DNA from: Actinostola sp. cb2023
Lineage: Eukaryota > Cnidaria > Anthozoa > Actiniaria > Actinostolidae
Length of the DNA: 64,000 nt
NCBI GenBank assembly: GCA_033675265.1
Contig: JAUJYZ010001546.1
Span: forward strand, 1,391,010 to 1,455,009
Direction of reading: 5' to 3'
Shown: positions 11,801 to 24,939 of the stretch, piece by piece
Numbering within the stretch: position 1 is the stretch's first letter
Layout of the letters: every line of letters begins with the position of its first letter
Program-made: the position numbers and the translations under genes
Notes under the pieces: model-generated
The model's database searches: none
Told to the model about the DNA's origin: nothing
What the model saw: the letters and a program-made list of their open reading frames with translations, nothing else

Positions 11801-14800
11801 ATGAATAGTTCAGTTAGTTGATCAGTGTCACACTGCTACCTTAGGGAATATTAAAGGAGTATATAATGAATAGTTCAGTTAGTTGATCAGTGTCACACTG
11901 CTACCTTAGGGAATATTAAAGGAGTATATAATGAATAGTTCAGTTAGTTGATCAGTGTCACACTGCTACCTTAGGGAATATTAAAGGAGTATATAATGAA
12001 TAGTTCAGTTAGTTGATCAGTGTCACACTGCTACCTTAGGGAATATTAAAGGAGTATATAATGAATAGTTCAGTTAGTTGATCAGTGTCACACTGCTACC
12101 TTAGGGAATATTAAAGGAGTATATAATGAATAGTTCAGTTAGTTGATCAGTGTCACACTGCTACCTTAGGGAATATTAAAGGAGTATATAATGAATAGTT
12201 CAGTTAGTTGATCAGTGTCACACTGCTACCTTAGGGAATATTAAAGGAGTATATAATGAATAGTTCAGTTAGTTGATCAGTGTCACACTGCTACCTTAGG
12301 GAATATTAAAGGAGTATATAATGAATAGTTCAGTTAGTTGATCAGTGTCACACTGCTACCTTAGGGAATATTAAAGGAGTATATAATGAATAGTTCAGTT
12401 AGTTGATCAGTGTCACACTGCTACCTTAGGGAATATTAAAGGAGTATATAATGAATAGTTCAGTTAGTTGATCAGTGTCACACTGCTACCTTAGGGAATA
12501 TTAAAGGAGTATATAATGAATAGTTCAGTTAGTTGATCAGTGTCACACTGCTACCTTAGGGAATATTAAAGGAGTATATAATGAATAGTTCAGTTAGTTG
12601 ATCAGTGTCACACTGCTACCTTAGGGAATATTAAAGGAGTATATAATGAATAGTTCAGTTAGTTGATCAGTGTCACACTGCTACCTTAGGGAATATTAAA
12701 GGAGTATATAATGAATAGTTCAGTTAGTTGATCAGTGTCACACTGCTACCTTAGGGAATATTAAAGGAGTATATAATGAATAGTTCAGTTAGTTGATCAG
12801 TGTCACACTGCTACCTTAGGGAATATTAAAGGAGTATATAATGAATAGTTCAGTTAGTTGATCAGTGTCACACTGCTACCTTAGGGAATATTAAAGGAGT
12901 ATATAATGAATAGTTCAGTTAGTTGATCAGTGTCACACTGCTACCTTAGGGAATATTAAAGGAGTATATAATGAATAGTTCAGTTAGTTGATCAGTGTCA
13001 CACTGCTACCTTAGGGAATATTAAAGGAGTATATAATGAATAGTTCAGTTAGTTGATCAGTGTCACACTGCTACCTTAGGGAATATTAAAGGAGTATATA
13101 ATGAATAGTTCAGTTAGTTGATCAGTGTCACACTGCTACCTTAGGGAATATTAAAGGAGTATATAATGAATAGTTCAGTTAGTTGATCAGTGTCACACTG
13201 CTACCTTAGGGAATATTAAAGGAGTATATAATGAATAGTTCAGTTAGTTGATCAGTGTCACACTGCTACCTTAGGGAATATTAAAGGAGTATATAATGAA
13301 TAGTTCAGTTAGTTGATCAGTGTCACACTGCTACCTTAGGGAATATTAAAGGAGTATATAATGAATAGTTCAGTTAGTTGATCAGTGTCACACTGCTACC
13401 TTAGGGAATATTAAAGGAGTATATAATGAATAGTTCAGTTAGTTGATCAGTGTCACACTGCTACCTTAGGGAATATTAAAGGAGTATATAATGAATAGTT
13501 CAGTTAGTTGATCAGTGTCACACTGCTACCTTAGGGAATATTAAAGGAGTATATAATGAATAGTTCAGTTAGTTTGATCAGTGTCACACTGCTACCTTAG
13601 GGAATATTAAAGGAGTATATAATGAATAGTTCAGTTAGTTGATCAGTGTCACACTGCTACCTTAGGGAATATTAAAGGAGTATATAATGAATAGTTCAGT
13701 TAGTTGATCAGTGTCACACTGCTACCTTAGGGAATATTAAAGGAGTATATAATGAATAGTTCAGTTAGTTGATCAGTGTCACACTGCTACCTTAGGGAAT
13801 ATTAAAGGAGTATATAATGAATAGTTCAGTTAGTTGATCAGTGTCACACTGCTACCTTAGGGAATATTAAAGGAGTATATAATGAATAGTTCAGTTAGTT
13901 GATCAGTGTCACACTGCTACCTTAGGGAATATTAAAGGAGTATATAATGAATAGTTCAGTTAGTTGATCAGTGTCACACTGCTACCTTAGGGAATATTAA
14001 AGGAGTATATAATGAATAGTTCAGTTAGTTGATCAGTGTCACACTGCTACCTTAGGGAATATTAAAGGAGTATATAATGAATAGTTCAGTTAGTTGATCA
14101 GTGTCACACTGCTACCTTAGGGAATATTAAAGGAGTATATAATGAATAGTTCAGTTAGTTGATCAGTGTCACACTGCTACCTTAGGGAATATTAAAGGAG
14201 TATATAATGAATAGTTCAGTTAGTTGATCAGTGTCACACTGCTACCTTAGGGAATATTAAAGGAGTATATAATGAATAGTTCAGTTAGTTGATCAGTGTC
14301 ACACTGCTACCTTAGGGAATATTAAAGGAGTATATAATGAATAGTTCAGTTAGTTGATCAGTGTCACACTGCTACCTTAGGGAATATTAAAGGAGTATAT
14401 AATGAATAGTTCAGTTAGTTGATCAGTGTCACACTGCTACCTTAGGGAATATTAAAGGAGTATATAATGAATAGTTCAGTTAGTTGATCAGTGTCACACT
14501 GCTACCTTAGGGAATATTAAAGGAGTATATAATGAATAGTTCAGTTAGTTGATCAGTGTCACACTGCTACCTTAGGGCTACCTAAAGGGGAATATAATGA
14601 AAGTTCAGTTAGTTGATCAGTGTCACACTGCTACCTTAGGGAAATAAAGGAGTATATAATGAATAGTTCAGTTAGTTGATCAGTGTCACACTGCTACCTT
14701 AGGGAATATTAAAGGAGTATATAATGAATAGTTCAGTTAGTTGATCAGTGTCACACTGCTACCTTAGGGAATATTAAAGGAGTATATAATGAATAGTTCA

Positions 14801-17800
14801 GTTAGTTGATCAGTGTCACACTGCTACCTTAGGGAATATTAAAGGAGTATATAATGAATAGTTCAGTTAGTTGATCAGTGTCACACTGCTACCTTAGGGA
14901 ATATTAAAGGAGTATATAATGAATAGTTCAGTTAGTTGATCAGTGTCACACTGCTACCTTAGGGAATATTAAAGGAGTATATAATGAATAGTTCAGTTAG
15001 TTGATCAGTGTCACACTGCTACCTTAGGGAATATTAAAGGAGTATATAATGAATAGTTCAGTTAGTTGATCAGTGTCACACTGCTACCTTAGGGAATATT
15101 AAAGGAGTATATAATGAATAGTTCAGTTAGTTGATCAGTGTCACACTGCTACCTTAGGGAATATTAAAGGAGTATATAATGAATAGTTCAGTTAGTTGAT
15201 CAGTGTCACACTGCTACCTTAGGGAATATTAAAGGAGTATATAATGAATAGTTCAGTTAGTTGATCAGTGTCACACTGCTACCTTAGGGAATATTAAAGG
15301 AGTATATAATGAATAGTTCAGTTAGTTGATCAGTGTCACACTGCTACCTTAGGGAATATTAAAGGAGTATATAATGAATAGTTCAGTTAGTTGATCAGTG
15401 TCACACTGCTACCTTAGGGAATATTAAAGGAGTATATAATGAATAGTTCAGTTAGTTGATCAGTGTCACACTGCTACCTTAGGGAATATTAAAGGAGTAT
15501 ATAATGAATAGTTCAGTTAGTTGATCAGTGTCACACTGCTACCTTAGGGAATATTAAAGGAGTATATAATGAATAGTTCAGTTAGTTGATCAGTGTCACA
15601 CTGCTACCTTAGGGAATATTAAAGGAGTATATAATGAATAGTTCAGTTAGTTGATCAGTGTCACACTGCTACCTTAGGGAATATTAAAGGAGTATATAAT
15701 GAATAGTTCAGTTAGTTGATCAGTGTCACACTGCTACCTTAGGGAATATTAAAGGAGTATATAATGAATAGTTCAGTTAGTTGATCAGTGTCACACTGCT
15801 ACCTTAGGGAATATTAAAGGAGTATATAATGAATAGTTCAGTTAGTTGATCAGTGTCACACTGCTACCTTAGGGAATATTAAAGGAGTATATAATGAATA
15901 GTTCAGTTAGTTGATCAGTGTCACACTGCTACCTTAGGGAATATTAAAGGAGTATATAATGAATAGTTCAGTTAGTTGATCAGTGTCACACTGCTACCTT
16001 AGGGAATATTAAAGGAGTATATAATGAATAGTTCAGTTAGTTGATCAGTGTCACACTGCTACCTTAGGGAATATTAAAGGAGTATATAATGAATAGTTCA
16101 GTTAGTTGATCAGTGTCACACTGCTACCTTAGGGAATATTAAAGGAGTATATAATGAATAGTTCAGTTAGTTGATCAGTGTCACACTGCTACCTTAGGGA
16201 ATATTAAAGGAGTATATAATGAATAGTTCAGTTAGTTGATCAGTGTCACACTGCTACCTTAGGGAATATTAAAGGAGTATATAATGAATAGTTCAGTTAG
16301 TTGATCAGTGTCACACTGCTACCTTAGGGAATATTAAAGGAGTATATAATGAATAGTTCAGTTAGTTGATCAGTGTCACACTGCTACCTTAGGGAATATT
16401 AAAGGAGTATATAATGAATAGTTCAGTTAGTTGATCAGTGTCACACTGCTACCTTAGGGAATATTAAAGGAGTATATAATGAATAGTTCAGTTAGTTGAT
16501 CAGTGTCACACTGCTACCTTAGGGAATATTAAAGGAGTATATAATGAATAGTTCAGTTAGTTGATCAGTGTCACACTGCTACCTTAGGGAATATTAAAGG
16601 AGTATATAATGAATAGTTCAGTTAGTTGATCAGTGTCACACTGCTACCTTAGGGAATATTAAAGGAGTATATAATGAATAGTTCAGTTAGTTGATCAGTG
16701 TCACACTGCTACCTTAGGGAATATTAAAGGAGTATATAATGAATAGTTCAGTTAGTTGATCAGTGTCACACTGCTACCTTAGGGAATGTTAAAGGAGTAT
16801 ATAATGAATAGTTCAGTTAGTTGATCAGTGTCACACTGCTACCTTAGGGAATGTTAAAGGAGTATATAATGAATAGTTCAGTTAGTTGATCAGTGTCACA
16901 CTGCTACCTTAGGGAATGTTAAAGGAGTATATAATGAATAGTTCAGTTAGTTGATCAGTGTCACACTGCTACCTTAGGGAATGTTAAAGGAGTATATAAT
17001 GAATAGTTCAGTTAGTTGATCAGTGTCACACTGCTACCTTAGGGAATGTTAAAGGAGTATATAATGAATAGTTCAGTTAGTTGATCAGTGTCACACTGCT
17101 ACCTTAGGGAATATTAAAGGAGTATATAATGAATAGTTCAGTTAGTTGATCAGTGTCACACTGCTACCTTAGGGAATATTAAAGGAGTATATAATGAATA
17201 GTTCAGTTAGTTGATCAGTGTCACACTGCTACCTTAGGGAATATTAAAGGAGTATATAATGAATAGTTCAGTTAGTTGATCAGTGTCACACTGCTACCTT
17301 AGGGAATATTAAAGGAGTATATATAATGATAGATAGTTCAGTTAGTAGTTGATCAGTGTCACACTGCTACCTTAGGGAATATTAAAGGAGTATATAATGA
17401 ATAGTTCAGTTAGTTGATCAGTGTCACACTGCTACCTTAGGGAATATTAAAGGAGTATATAATGAATAGTTCAGTTAGTTGATCAGTGTCACACTGCTAC
17501 CTTAGGGAATATTAAAGGAGTATATAATGAATAGTTCAGTTAGTTGATCAGTGTCACACTGCTACCTTAGGGAATATTAAAGGAGTATATAATGAATAGT
17601 TCAGTTAGTTGATCAGTGTCACACTGCTACCTTAGGGAATATTAAAGGAGTATATAATGAATAGTTCAGTTAGTTGATCAGTGTCACACTGCTACCTTAG
17701 GGAATATTAAAGGAGTATATAATGAATAGTTCAGTTAGTTGATCAGTGTCACACTGCTACCTTAGGGAATATTAAAGGAGTATATAATGAATAGTTCAGT

Positions 17801-19240
17801 TAGTTGATCAGTGTCACACTGCTACCTTAGGGAATATTAAAGGAGTATATAATGAATAGTTCAGTTAGTTGATCAGTGTCACACTGCTACCTTAGGGAAT
17901 ATTAAAGGAGTATATAATGAATAGTTCAGTTAGTTGATCAGTGTCACACTGCTACCTTAGGGAATATTAAAGGAGTATATAATGAATAGTTCAGTTAGTT
18001 GATCAGTGTCACACTGCTACCTTAGGGAATATTAAAGGAGTATATAATGAATAGTTCAGTTAGTTGATCAGTGTCACACTGCTACCTTAGGGAATATTAA
18101 AGGAGTATATAATGAATAGTTCAGTTAGTTGATCAGTGTCACACTGCTACCTTAGGGAATGTTAAAGGAGTATATAATGAATAGTTCAGTTAGTTGATCA
18201 GTGTCACACTGCTACCTTAGGGAATATTAAAGGAGTATATAATGAATAGTTCAGTTAGTTGATCAGTGTCACACTGCTACCTTAGGGAATGTTAAAGGAG
18301 TATATAATGAATAGTTCAGTTAGTTGATCAGTGTCACACTGCTACCTTAGGGAATATTAAAGGAGTATATAATGAATAGTTCAGTTAGTTGATCAGTGTC
18401 ACACTGCTACCTTAGGGAATATTAAAGGAGTATATAATGAATAGTTCAGTTAGTTGATCAGTGTCACACTGCTACCTTAGGGAATATTAAAGGAGTATAT
18501 AATGAATAGTTCAGTTAGTTGATCAGTGTCACACTGCTACCTTAGGGAATATTAAAGGAGTATATAATGAATAGTTCAGTTAGTTGATCAGTGTCACACT
18601 GCTACCTTAGGGAATATTAAAGGAGTATATAATGAATGGTTCAGTTAGTTGATCAGTGTCACACTGCTACCTTAGGGAATGTTAAAGGAGTATATAATGA
18701 ATAGTTCAGTTAGTTGATCAGTGTCACACTGCTACCTTAGGGAATATTAAAGGAGTATATAATGAATAGTTCAGTTAGTTGATCAGTGTCACACTGCTAC
18801 CTTAGGGAATATTAAAGGAGTATATCTTAATGAATAGTTCAGTTAGTTGATCAGTGTCACACTGCTACCTTAGGGAATATTAAAGGAGTATATAATGAAT
18901 AGTTCAGTTAGTTGATCAGTGTCACACTGCTACCTTAGGGAATATTAAAGGAGTATATAATGAATAGTTCAGTTAGTTGATCAGTGTCACACTGCTACCT
19001 TAGGGAATATTAAAGGAGTATATAATGAATAGTTCAGTTAGTTGATCAGTGTCACACTGCTACCTTAGGGAATATTAAAGGAGTATATAATGAATAGTTC
19101 AGTTAGTTGATCAGTGTCACACTGCTACCTTAGGGAATATTAAAGGAGTATATAATGAATAGTTCAGTTAGTTGATCAGTGTCACACTGCTACCTTAGGG
19201 AATATTAAAGGAGTATATAATGAATAGTTCAGTTAGTTGA
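5817..19240. repeat. 65-bp satellite array, ~206 copies
   Basis: The unit starts GATCAGTGTCACACTGCTAC and ends TGAATAGTTCAGTTAGTT; successive GATCAG sites are 65 bp apart (for example 6010 and 6075). Most units are identical. Variants are few: +3 units reading TATATCTTAATG (near 6313, 6445, 7493, 18823), GCATGATC insertions (near 6732, 8495), AATGTT instead of AATATT (one near 6566, five in a row at 16781-17050, three at 18.1-18.7 kb), one degenerate unit near 14577 and one near 17322. It starts within GTTGTCAGTGTCAC and stops abruptly after AGTTAGTTGA. There are no unique spacers and no coding frame. Confidence 0.98.
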
Positions 19241-20194
19241 TGCCACTCGAAGCCATCTTTCATCGAAAAATTTATTGTTACGTTCTTCGCACTATATGTA
19301 AACCTTACTGATATAGCAATAAACGAGATGCCCCATTCCTGCAATAATTGTTACATGTGTCATCAGTGTAAAATAGTTTGAAAATGATTTGTATTCGTTC
19401 GGAGATAGAATACAAGTAGGATTGTGTTTGTATTTTAATATAATTTTAATTAAGCTTATATAAAAAAATCAAACTTAGCTTATAAACACTAGTCGCATAG
19501 ACTACGCATAAAAGCACACAGTATGCAAATAGGCCTTTTATTATAGGGTATTGTCAACGCAACAAGAACTTGAAGTTGGGTAGGTACTGCATGGGATCGC
19601 TTCGTTGGCGGTTCTAACTTGTCTTTCACCTCATCGGATCAAGCGAAATATCATTTCTCTTGAAAGACGATATCGCTCTATTATGGAGAAATTATCTAAC
19701 GTGTCAAGCACATTTGTCCTCAAGAACATTTGTCCTGTCTCTAAAAACTCTTTCTCGCCTTATTGCTCTTCTGTTTTGAAATGAAACTAAACTGAAAAAA
19801 GCCGCCATCTTTCCCTCAAATCACAAAGAAAAACACGAGACAGAATTCGTAAGTTACGAGTACCTTTATTGCACCTCTGAGCTTGTGTAAGTTACGTACA
19901 GTTTTGATGCTTGTTTACAACCACTTGTAAATTACGTTTGCTTCGTGAAACGGGTCAAATTTGCTACGAAGGGTTTACGTACGAGTTTACAACTACTCGT
20001 AAGTTACGCGCGCTTTGTGCAACGGCACCCTGGGTTCATTTGCGGTCCCGTACAGTACTTTGCATAGATTCCGGCTGGTCACTTGTTTCCATTTTGAAAG
20101 ATCGAGAGTTATTACAAAGATCTTACTCAACTATCAAACCGATTCAAAACAAAAATAGAAGCGCGTACGGTAAAGACAGTGAATTTCAGTCCGG
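19241..20194. other. right flank of the satellite, dispersed repeats
   Basis: No credible gene. Around 19850-20060 are repeated TAAGTTACG words in both orientations and TGGGTTCATTTGCGG, which also occurs at 5471, so this is probably a foldback repeat. The 98-residue ORF at 19911 lies in it and is dismissed. Confidence 0.4.
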
Positions 20195-20960
20195 CTTTGA
20201 AAGTTGAAAGCATTCTTTGAACACGGCCGCGCCGCGGCTTCCCGCCATTTATGTAAATAAGAAATCTGCTGCGGAATCAAATTCAAACAAGAAATTAGAT
20301 CGATTGTGTCGTTCAACCTATGCTATTCTACATGAAATGGCTTCATATAACACCGTAAGGGATTGATTTCTTTGAAAAGGAGTTGTAAAGTTTGAAAAGA
20401 GTAAAAAAAAACATCACCTGGGTGAGTCGGGATTGACCAACTCAACATGGAAACCAAAAACTACAACTACAAGCCTGCTGATTGTCGCTGATATTTGTAC
20501 TTCCAGTTCTTCGTTTTGAACAATTAGAGAGTATTCACAAGAAAAGATGGAATCGATGACTTATGGATTGAAAGTACTGAATTCGACGAAAAAAGAAGAA
20601 ACTTCGGCCTCGCTTCACAACTCACAAAGAAATGTGCTTGCTTTTGGCCTTGAGTTTTCGCAGTTTTATAGCACGATGAACAGCCGCTTCAAAAACACGT
20701 TCAAAGACGAAAAATATCTTCTAAACTATTCCTTCAAAGTGAAACACATACTATGAATCTCTTTGGATCTGTTTGGTGGCTCGTACATCACTAGGAGTGT
20801 TTTAGGAGTTAAAAAACAACAACAACAACAACACAACAACAACCTGAGAGTGAAAGTGAAACTGAGTCAACACGGCTTTAATACGAATACGAGTGATTCA
20901 AACAAGATTGGTGAAGGTAAGCGTGTATAGATCTTTCTTTCTTCGCCAACGACTGTAAAT
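20195..20960 (+). repeat. dispersed repeat, copy A
   Basis: Shares long stretches with the complement of 39520-40225. Landmarks are CGGCTTCCCGCCATTTATGT, ACACCGTAAGGGATTGATTT, AGATGGAATCGATGACTTAT and an (AAC)n run near 20818. The 69-residue ORF at 20547 lies inside and is not kept open in the other copy. Family unknown. Confidence 0.65.
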
Positions 20961-21970
20961 TAAAGTGTGTGCTATTTCTACCTAGCGATGTTTGAAAACT
21001 TGTCGCTTGATTGTTGTCGTTTCTCAAAACCAGTTTGCAATAAAAACCGTCGACTAGTCGTAGTTAGGACTTGAAGTCAGTTTTTTTTGTTTTTACTTCC
21101 AGTCTTGTCCTTTGTTGCAAGAGTTTTAATTTTAATTTTACCATTATGATAACAGCAATAACAACATTCATAGCTAGCCGGCGTTTTACCGAAAGAGTTT
21201 TTTCTGCCGGAAGTCAGATTTCGCTGAAGTGTGCTCACCTTCCGGTTTGCTAAAAATAGATTTAGCGCCACGAGCATGGGCCACACATCAGTACGAGATT
21301 CGCTCTCTTAGTATTATGGTCTCTTGCTGGGAGCTAATCGTTTGCAAAATAGCTTGACACACTTTGAGAAATTCGGACACTTTTTTGCGCGCACGAATTT
21401 GGGTTTTCGTAAAACAGTATAGTAAAACACACTGTGTTTGTTTTAGTAAACTTTATTCAGAATTTTCAGAGAAATTGTATTTTTAGGTTTTTCAATAAAA
21501 CTGATTGGCAAAGCTGCCATGAGTAGAGCTTGGGCTACCTGTGGTTTGGTTTGGTTTGATTTTAGCGCTATATAAATTTCAATTATTATATTATTATTTA
21601 TCCAAAATTCTGAAGAAAACAAACCAAGCGCGCGCTCGATGGCGTAACTGGCGTTAGTAGCGCGCGCACTTCACTCGCTAAAATGTTATTCAAAAACAAA
21701 ACAGATACATGATATGACAAATAGAGTTTTATTTAATTTTTAATACAGCCGAGTTTTCGCACTACTAGTGCTTTTCGGGGCTAAAGTAACGGAAACAATT
21801 CAAACTATAAACTATAGACTATGCGCATGCAAATGTGATAGTAGGAATGGAACAATGAGAGAGAAAAGTATACTGACTGCTGGATTGTGAAAATCCTCAG
21901 TTTTGCTGTCCCCTCTTCTTAGTTGAACACGAATTTTACAGGTTTGGCCTTGACCATACTTGCTTCCTTA
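20961..21970. other. gene-free stretch downstream of the HEPN gene
   Basis: AT-rich with a GCGCGCGC inverted pair near 21628 and 21660. A minus-strand AATAAA signal (plus-strand TTTATT near 21728) could serve the HEPN gene. Nothing else is recognised. Confidence 0.35.
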
Positions 21971-22876
21971 TTACTGGAGTCGCTCGTACGATTCAATACC
22001 TTTGACTTTATTGAGTAATGTTTGTACCATATTGACCACTACCGAATCCTTATGCATATTCTCGTAATGCAGACATACATCCCACACTGTAATCGCCAAT
22101 AATATGGCTATCAACAACACCATGGTTAAAAGACATACTTTCATCCACGATATGGCCTTGTGATCAGGATTCTCGTGCAAAGTTTGCCTTGTTGTTTTCA
22201 GTTCGTCGACTTTTTCTTTTAGCTCGCTTACTGCTTCCACATTCTGTAATATCATCTCTATTACTCGCTCTGTAACATCCTGCGAAAGATTACTTGTACG
22301 GAAACCTTCAATGACTGTGTCGTCAATGCAAGGCAAAGAGCGTTCAGCGCTGGATATATACGTAACGATATACATAATTGTGCTTTTAACTGTGTCAAAG
22401 AGACTGTTGAACTTAACAGATTCCAAGGTCGGAGTGGATACGTGAGCGAGTATGCGATTCCTTGTTTGTGTTAAGAAACTCACGTTGGCCTCAAGAGGAT
22501 GATTTTGGAAATCTGCCTCTGAAGGATCGGTCCATAAAGTCCTGGAACATGATGGCGGTTGTTGAAGTGAAGGGGAGAAGATAGAAACATTCCTAAGTAA
22601 CTTATAAGCTAAGGAGATGTCCAGGTCTCCAAAAAACACTGGTTTGGGTGGCGAGCCTGTAGGCCGGTAAAGTAGTTTATGTTGATCTGGATATAGACCA
22701 CAGCGTAGATCGTTTCGGACTGAAGGAAGAGCGACAAACTGATCGAGACTTGTGGTCGATGGAGATTCCTTATTAATGAAGTAGCGAAGTAGTTCGTTCA
22801 GACACTTGGAGCCAAACTCTGTCAGGATGTAATGGAGGCGGAAATAGTTGTGGTTGGTCTCCGTCCAAGAGGCCAT
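21971..22876 (-). CDS. DZIP3-like HEPN domain protein with C-terminal membrane helix
   Basis: I start the protein at MASWTETN (ATG 22874-22876, 301 residues). The frame extends 21 codons upstream, but TTCCTTGCAG just before this ATG looks like a 3' splice site, so the extension is probably intron. Residues ~8-190 match the DZIP3-type HEPN family: NYFRLHYILTEFGSKCLNEL, then LRCGLYPDQHKLL, DLDISLAYKLLRNVS, and the HEPN core RNRILAH (R139-H145). A charged heptad-like stretch (~210-240) is followed by a hydrophobic helix (~245-267: TMVLLIAILLAITVW) and a short tail. HEPN domains are often RNA-binding or RNA-cleaving; this family is strongly expanded in cnidarians, and its role is unknown. It could be a single terminal coding exon with an upstream non-coding exon. 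An RNase role is not shown here. Confidence 0.75.
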   Translation of the reverse strand: MASWTETNHNYFRLHYILTEFGSKCLNELLRYFINKESPSTTSLDQFVALPSVRNDLRCGLYPDQHKLLYRPTGSPPKPVFFGDLDISLAYKLLRNVSIFSPSLQQPPSCSRTLWTDPSEADFQNHPLEANVSFLTQTRNRILAHVSTPTLESVKFNSLFDTVKSTIMYIVTYISSAERSLPCIDDTVIEGFRTSNLSQDVTERVIEMILQNVEAVSELKEKVDELKTTRQTLHENPDHKAISWMKVCLLTMVLLIAILLAITVWDVCLHYENMHKDSVVVNMVQTLLNKVKGIESYERLQ

Positions 22877-22939
22877 AGTAGGGCAGGACTGCAAGGAATA
22901 ATGTAAATATATAAACAAGTCCAAGTTCTTTATTTGCAC

Positions 22940-23292
22940 TTATTTAGTTATAGTATAAACAGTATATACAGTATATACAGTCAAAGAAGCTAAACATAAA
23001 TAAACTAAATTTAGGAATTGTATCTATGATATGGCTAGTGCGTAGTGGTCAAAGTAGCAAAGGCTTTCGAGTTGACCACTACCTACTTTAAATTTGACAG
23101 TAAATGAGGGAGAAAAATGAGACAGTATCTACATATGGAATATATAACTAGTGCAGAAGATAAAACTTATTTCAGGAAGAAGAAGAAGAAGAAAACCCCT
23201 GCAACAGACATTCCTGACCGATACGATCATATTCTTCACATTCTTTTTTCATTCTGTGGCCTAACTAAAATAATAATAATAAAAAAAAAAAA

Positions 23293-23333
<41 letters not shown>

Positions 23334-23404
23334 GAATGTCCATTTCATCACTCGGACTTTCTCCGGAAGTGTCCGAGTAATAACTAGATGAACAATAATG
23401 TTGT
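22940..23404. other. upstream region with (AAT)n microsatellite
   Basis: Holds a purine-rich run and an (ATA/AAT)n microsatellite at about 23268-23331, then a short hairpin at 23353-23379 (CTCGGAC...GTCCGAG). The ORF through the microsatellite is a shadow. Confidence 0.5.
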
Positions 23405-23630
23405 ATTTGTCAAAATTGACCAAAGTGAAATCTACATTGAATGTTTTTGATTTTTCTACAGGTTTTCGAACAGCTGTGCTTTTGGAACTTCATCACTAAT
23501 TCATGCAATTCAGTATCTTCTTCTTTATTTGGCAGGTATGCTTTGACATGTTCATCTATGTAGTCTATGTATGCTTCTTCGTGCAACATGGGTTAACTTA
23601 GGACAGTCATCAGTCCATATCAATGCATGT
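23405..23630 (-). pseudogene. Helitron Rep downstream fragment, frameshifted
   Basis: One frame gives LIWTDDCPKLTHV; the next gives EEAYIDYIDEHVKAYLP, ELHELVMKFQKHSCSKTC and NIQCRFHFGQF, then a stop. This matches the Helitron pattern of an acidic 'ID.HV' helix, 'L..LV...Q.H....C' and 'CRF.FP/G'. A frameshift lies near 23585. It is too short and broken to be a gene. Confidence 0.7.
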
Positions 23631-23776
23631 AATTAAGAAAGCCTTTCATTACTCGGGCCCTTCCGAAGGAAGCCCGAGTTAGAAAATACACTTTCTTTTT
23701 TTTTAAATTAGTTTTTTCATGGTGAAGGAATGACAAAAAAATGCGAAGAATGCGATGTATTTGATCCTATCGAGTT

Positions 23777-24000
23777 TCAAGATTTCTCATCATAGATCTT
23801 CAAGCTATTAAGTTCAGGATTGTAGTTGATCATTCCACGATGAAGCTAAGGCGCGTTTGCTTTTGTTATAAATGAAACGACATCTTTCAGAGTGGGCCCA
23901 CACGAATAGCCGTATGCTTTTGTCTGTGAAATGAGCCTGTTTAAAGCCCGTGTTTTATCGGCTGTTCTATAACGCCTTTCCACGAACTCGAACTCATATC
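23777..24000 (-). pseudogene. unrecognised coding-like segment with an in-frame stop
   Basis: One frame reads FEFVERRYRTADKTRALNRL, ISQTKAYGYSCGPTLKDVV, SFITKANAP, a TAG, then LHRGMINYNPELNSLKIYD and a stop. The composition looks like a folded protein, but I do not recognise it. It lies between the two Helitron fragments, so it may be captured or nested sequence. Confidence 0.3.
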
Positions 24001-24095
24001 CAAAAATGAATTGAAAAGCAAATGAACATGACCTCGCTATGCGATGTTTGTTGCTTAATTGTAATATTACGTGTACAGTTATGTCCTTGAGTATT

Positions 24096-24239
24096 TATAA
24101 TTAAACTCACGACCAGCGATGTAGCAACATCTATTGACAGAAAGCTATATGTACAGAAGTCATGCAAACAATCGAACCAGTCGAGTTATTTTCAGTAACT
24201 CACGATGGATGTTTATTTTATTCCACGTTTGAAAAATTC
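24096..24239 (+). repeat. direct repeat, copy 1
   Basis: Nearly identical to 24488-24639 (shared AGAAAGCTATATGTACAGAA and TTTATTTTATTCCACGTTTG). The spacing of 392 bp suggests a local duplication inside the Helitron relic. Confidence 0.8.
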
Positions 24240-24487
24240 GTGTTCTTTTCAGTAAGATGACAGTTGTAAAGTGATCCTTATCTGAGTCATACATCTATTA
24301 GGCGACCTAATTTTAGAACCGTTGATTTAAAACCGAATTTCCACGCTCAAAACAGGTCAGTGAACGGCAAAAATACAATCGAAATCAAAACGTCCTTAGA
24401 TTTTAGGGATCTATTACAGAAGAAGACGCTCAATGACGAGGGAGAATTGTGTCTGACTCATAGATAAAGATCTCCGCGGACTCTTGT

Positions 24488-24639
24488 TATAATTAAACTC
24501 ACGACCAACGCCGGTCATGTATAACTCCATCTATTGACAGAAAGCTATATGTACAGAAGTCATGCAAACAGTCGAGCCAGTCGAGTTATTTTCAGTAACT
24601 CATGATGGATGTTTATTTTATTCCACGTTTGAAAAATTC
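24488..24639 (+). repeat. direct repeat, copy 2
   Basis: Partner of 24096-24239. An 88-codon ORF starting here (24562) runs off the repeat with no recognisable domain and is not annotated. Confidence 0.8.
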
Positions 24640-24939
24640 AGAAGGAAAAGGAATCGTAAAAATCGTACTTCAAAACTTACATCAAAGCATTTAAGGAAAG
24701 CAAGGTCAATAGTTCGTAAATCGAGATCGTATAGCCCTTCATCTGGCAGACATATAGTCTCCCTCGTCACGCAACTGTCAGTCATTGTCAGGTCTCTCCT
24801 CACGCAACTGACATTGTCCTTTTCATAAGCCCGAGTGTACGCTCATTGAGCGTCTTGTTTTAAATTCAATACAAAGTGCATAATACACTATTTTACCAAT
24901 TGGTTTGGCATTTGTGAGTCAAACTTCAGTGAAAACATT

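Noticed and set aside
5817..19240. CRISPR-like array
   Set aside because: The 65-bp units are contiguous and identical with no unique spacers, and there are no cas genes; it is a satellite.
19286..19336. Minus-strand mini-exon (EWGISFIAIS between ATTGCAG and GTAAGG)
   Set aside because: Ten residues with splice-like ends are expected by chance, and no neighbouring exon supports it.
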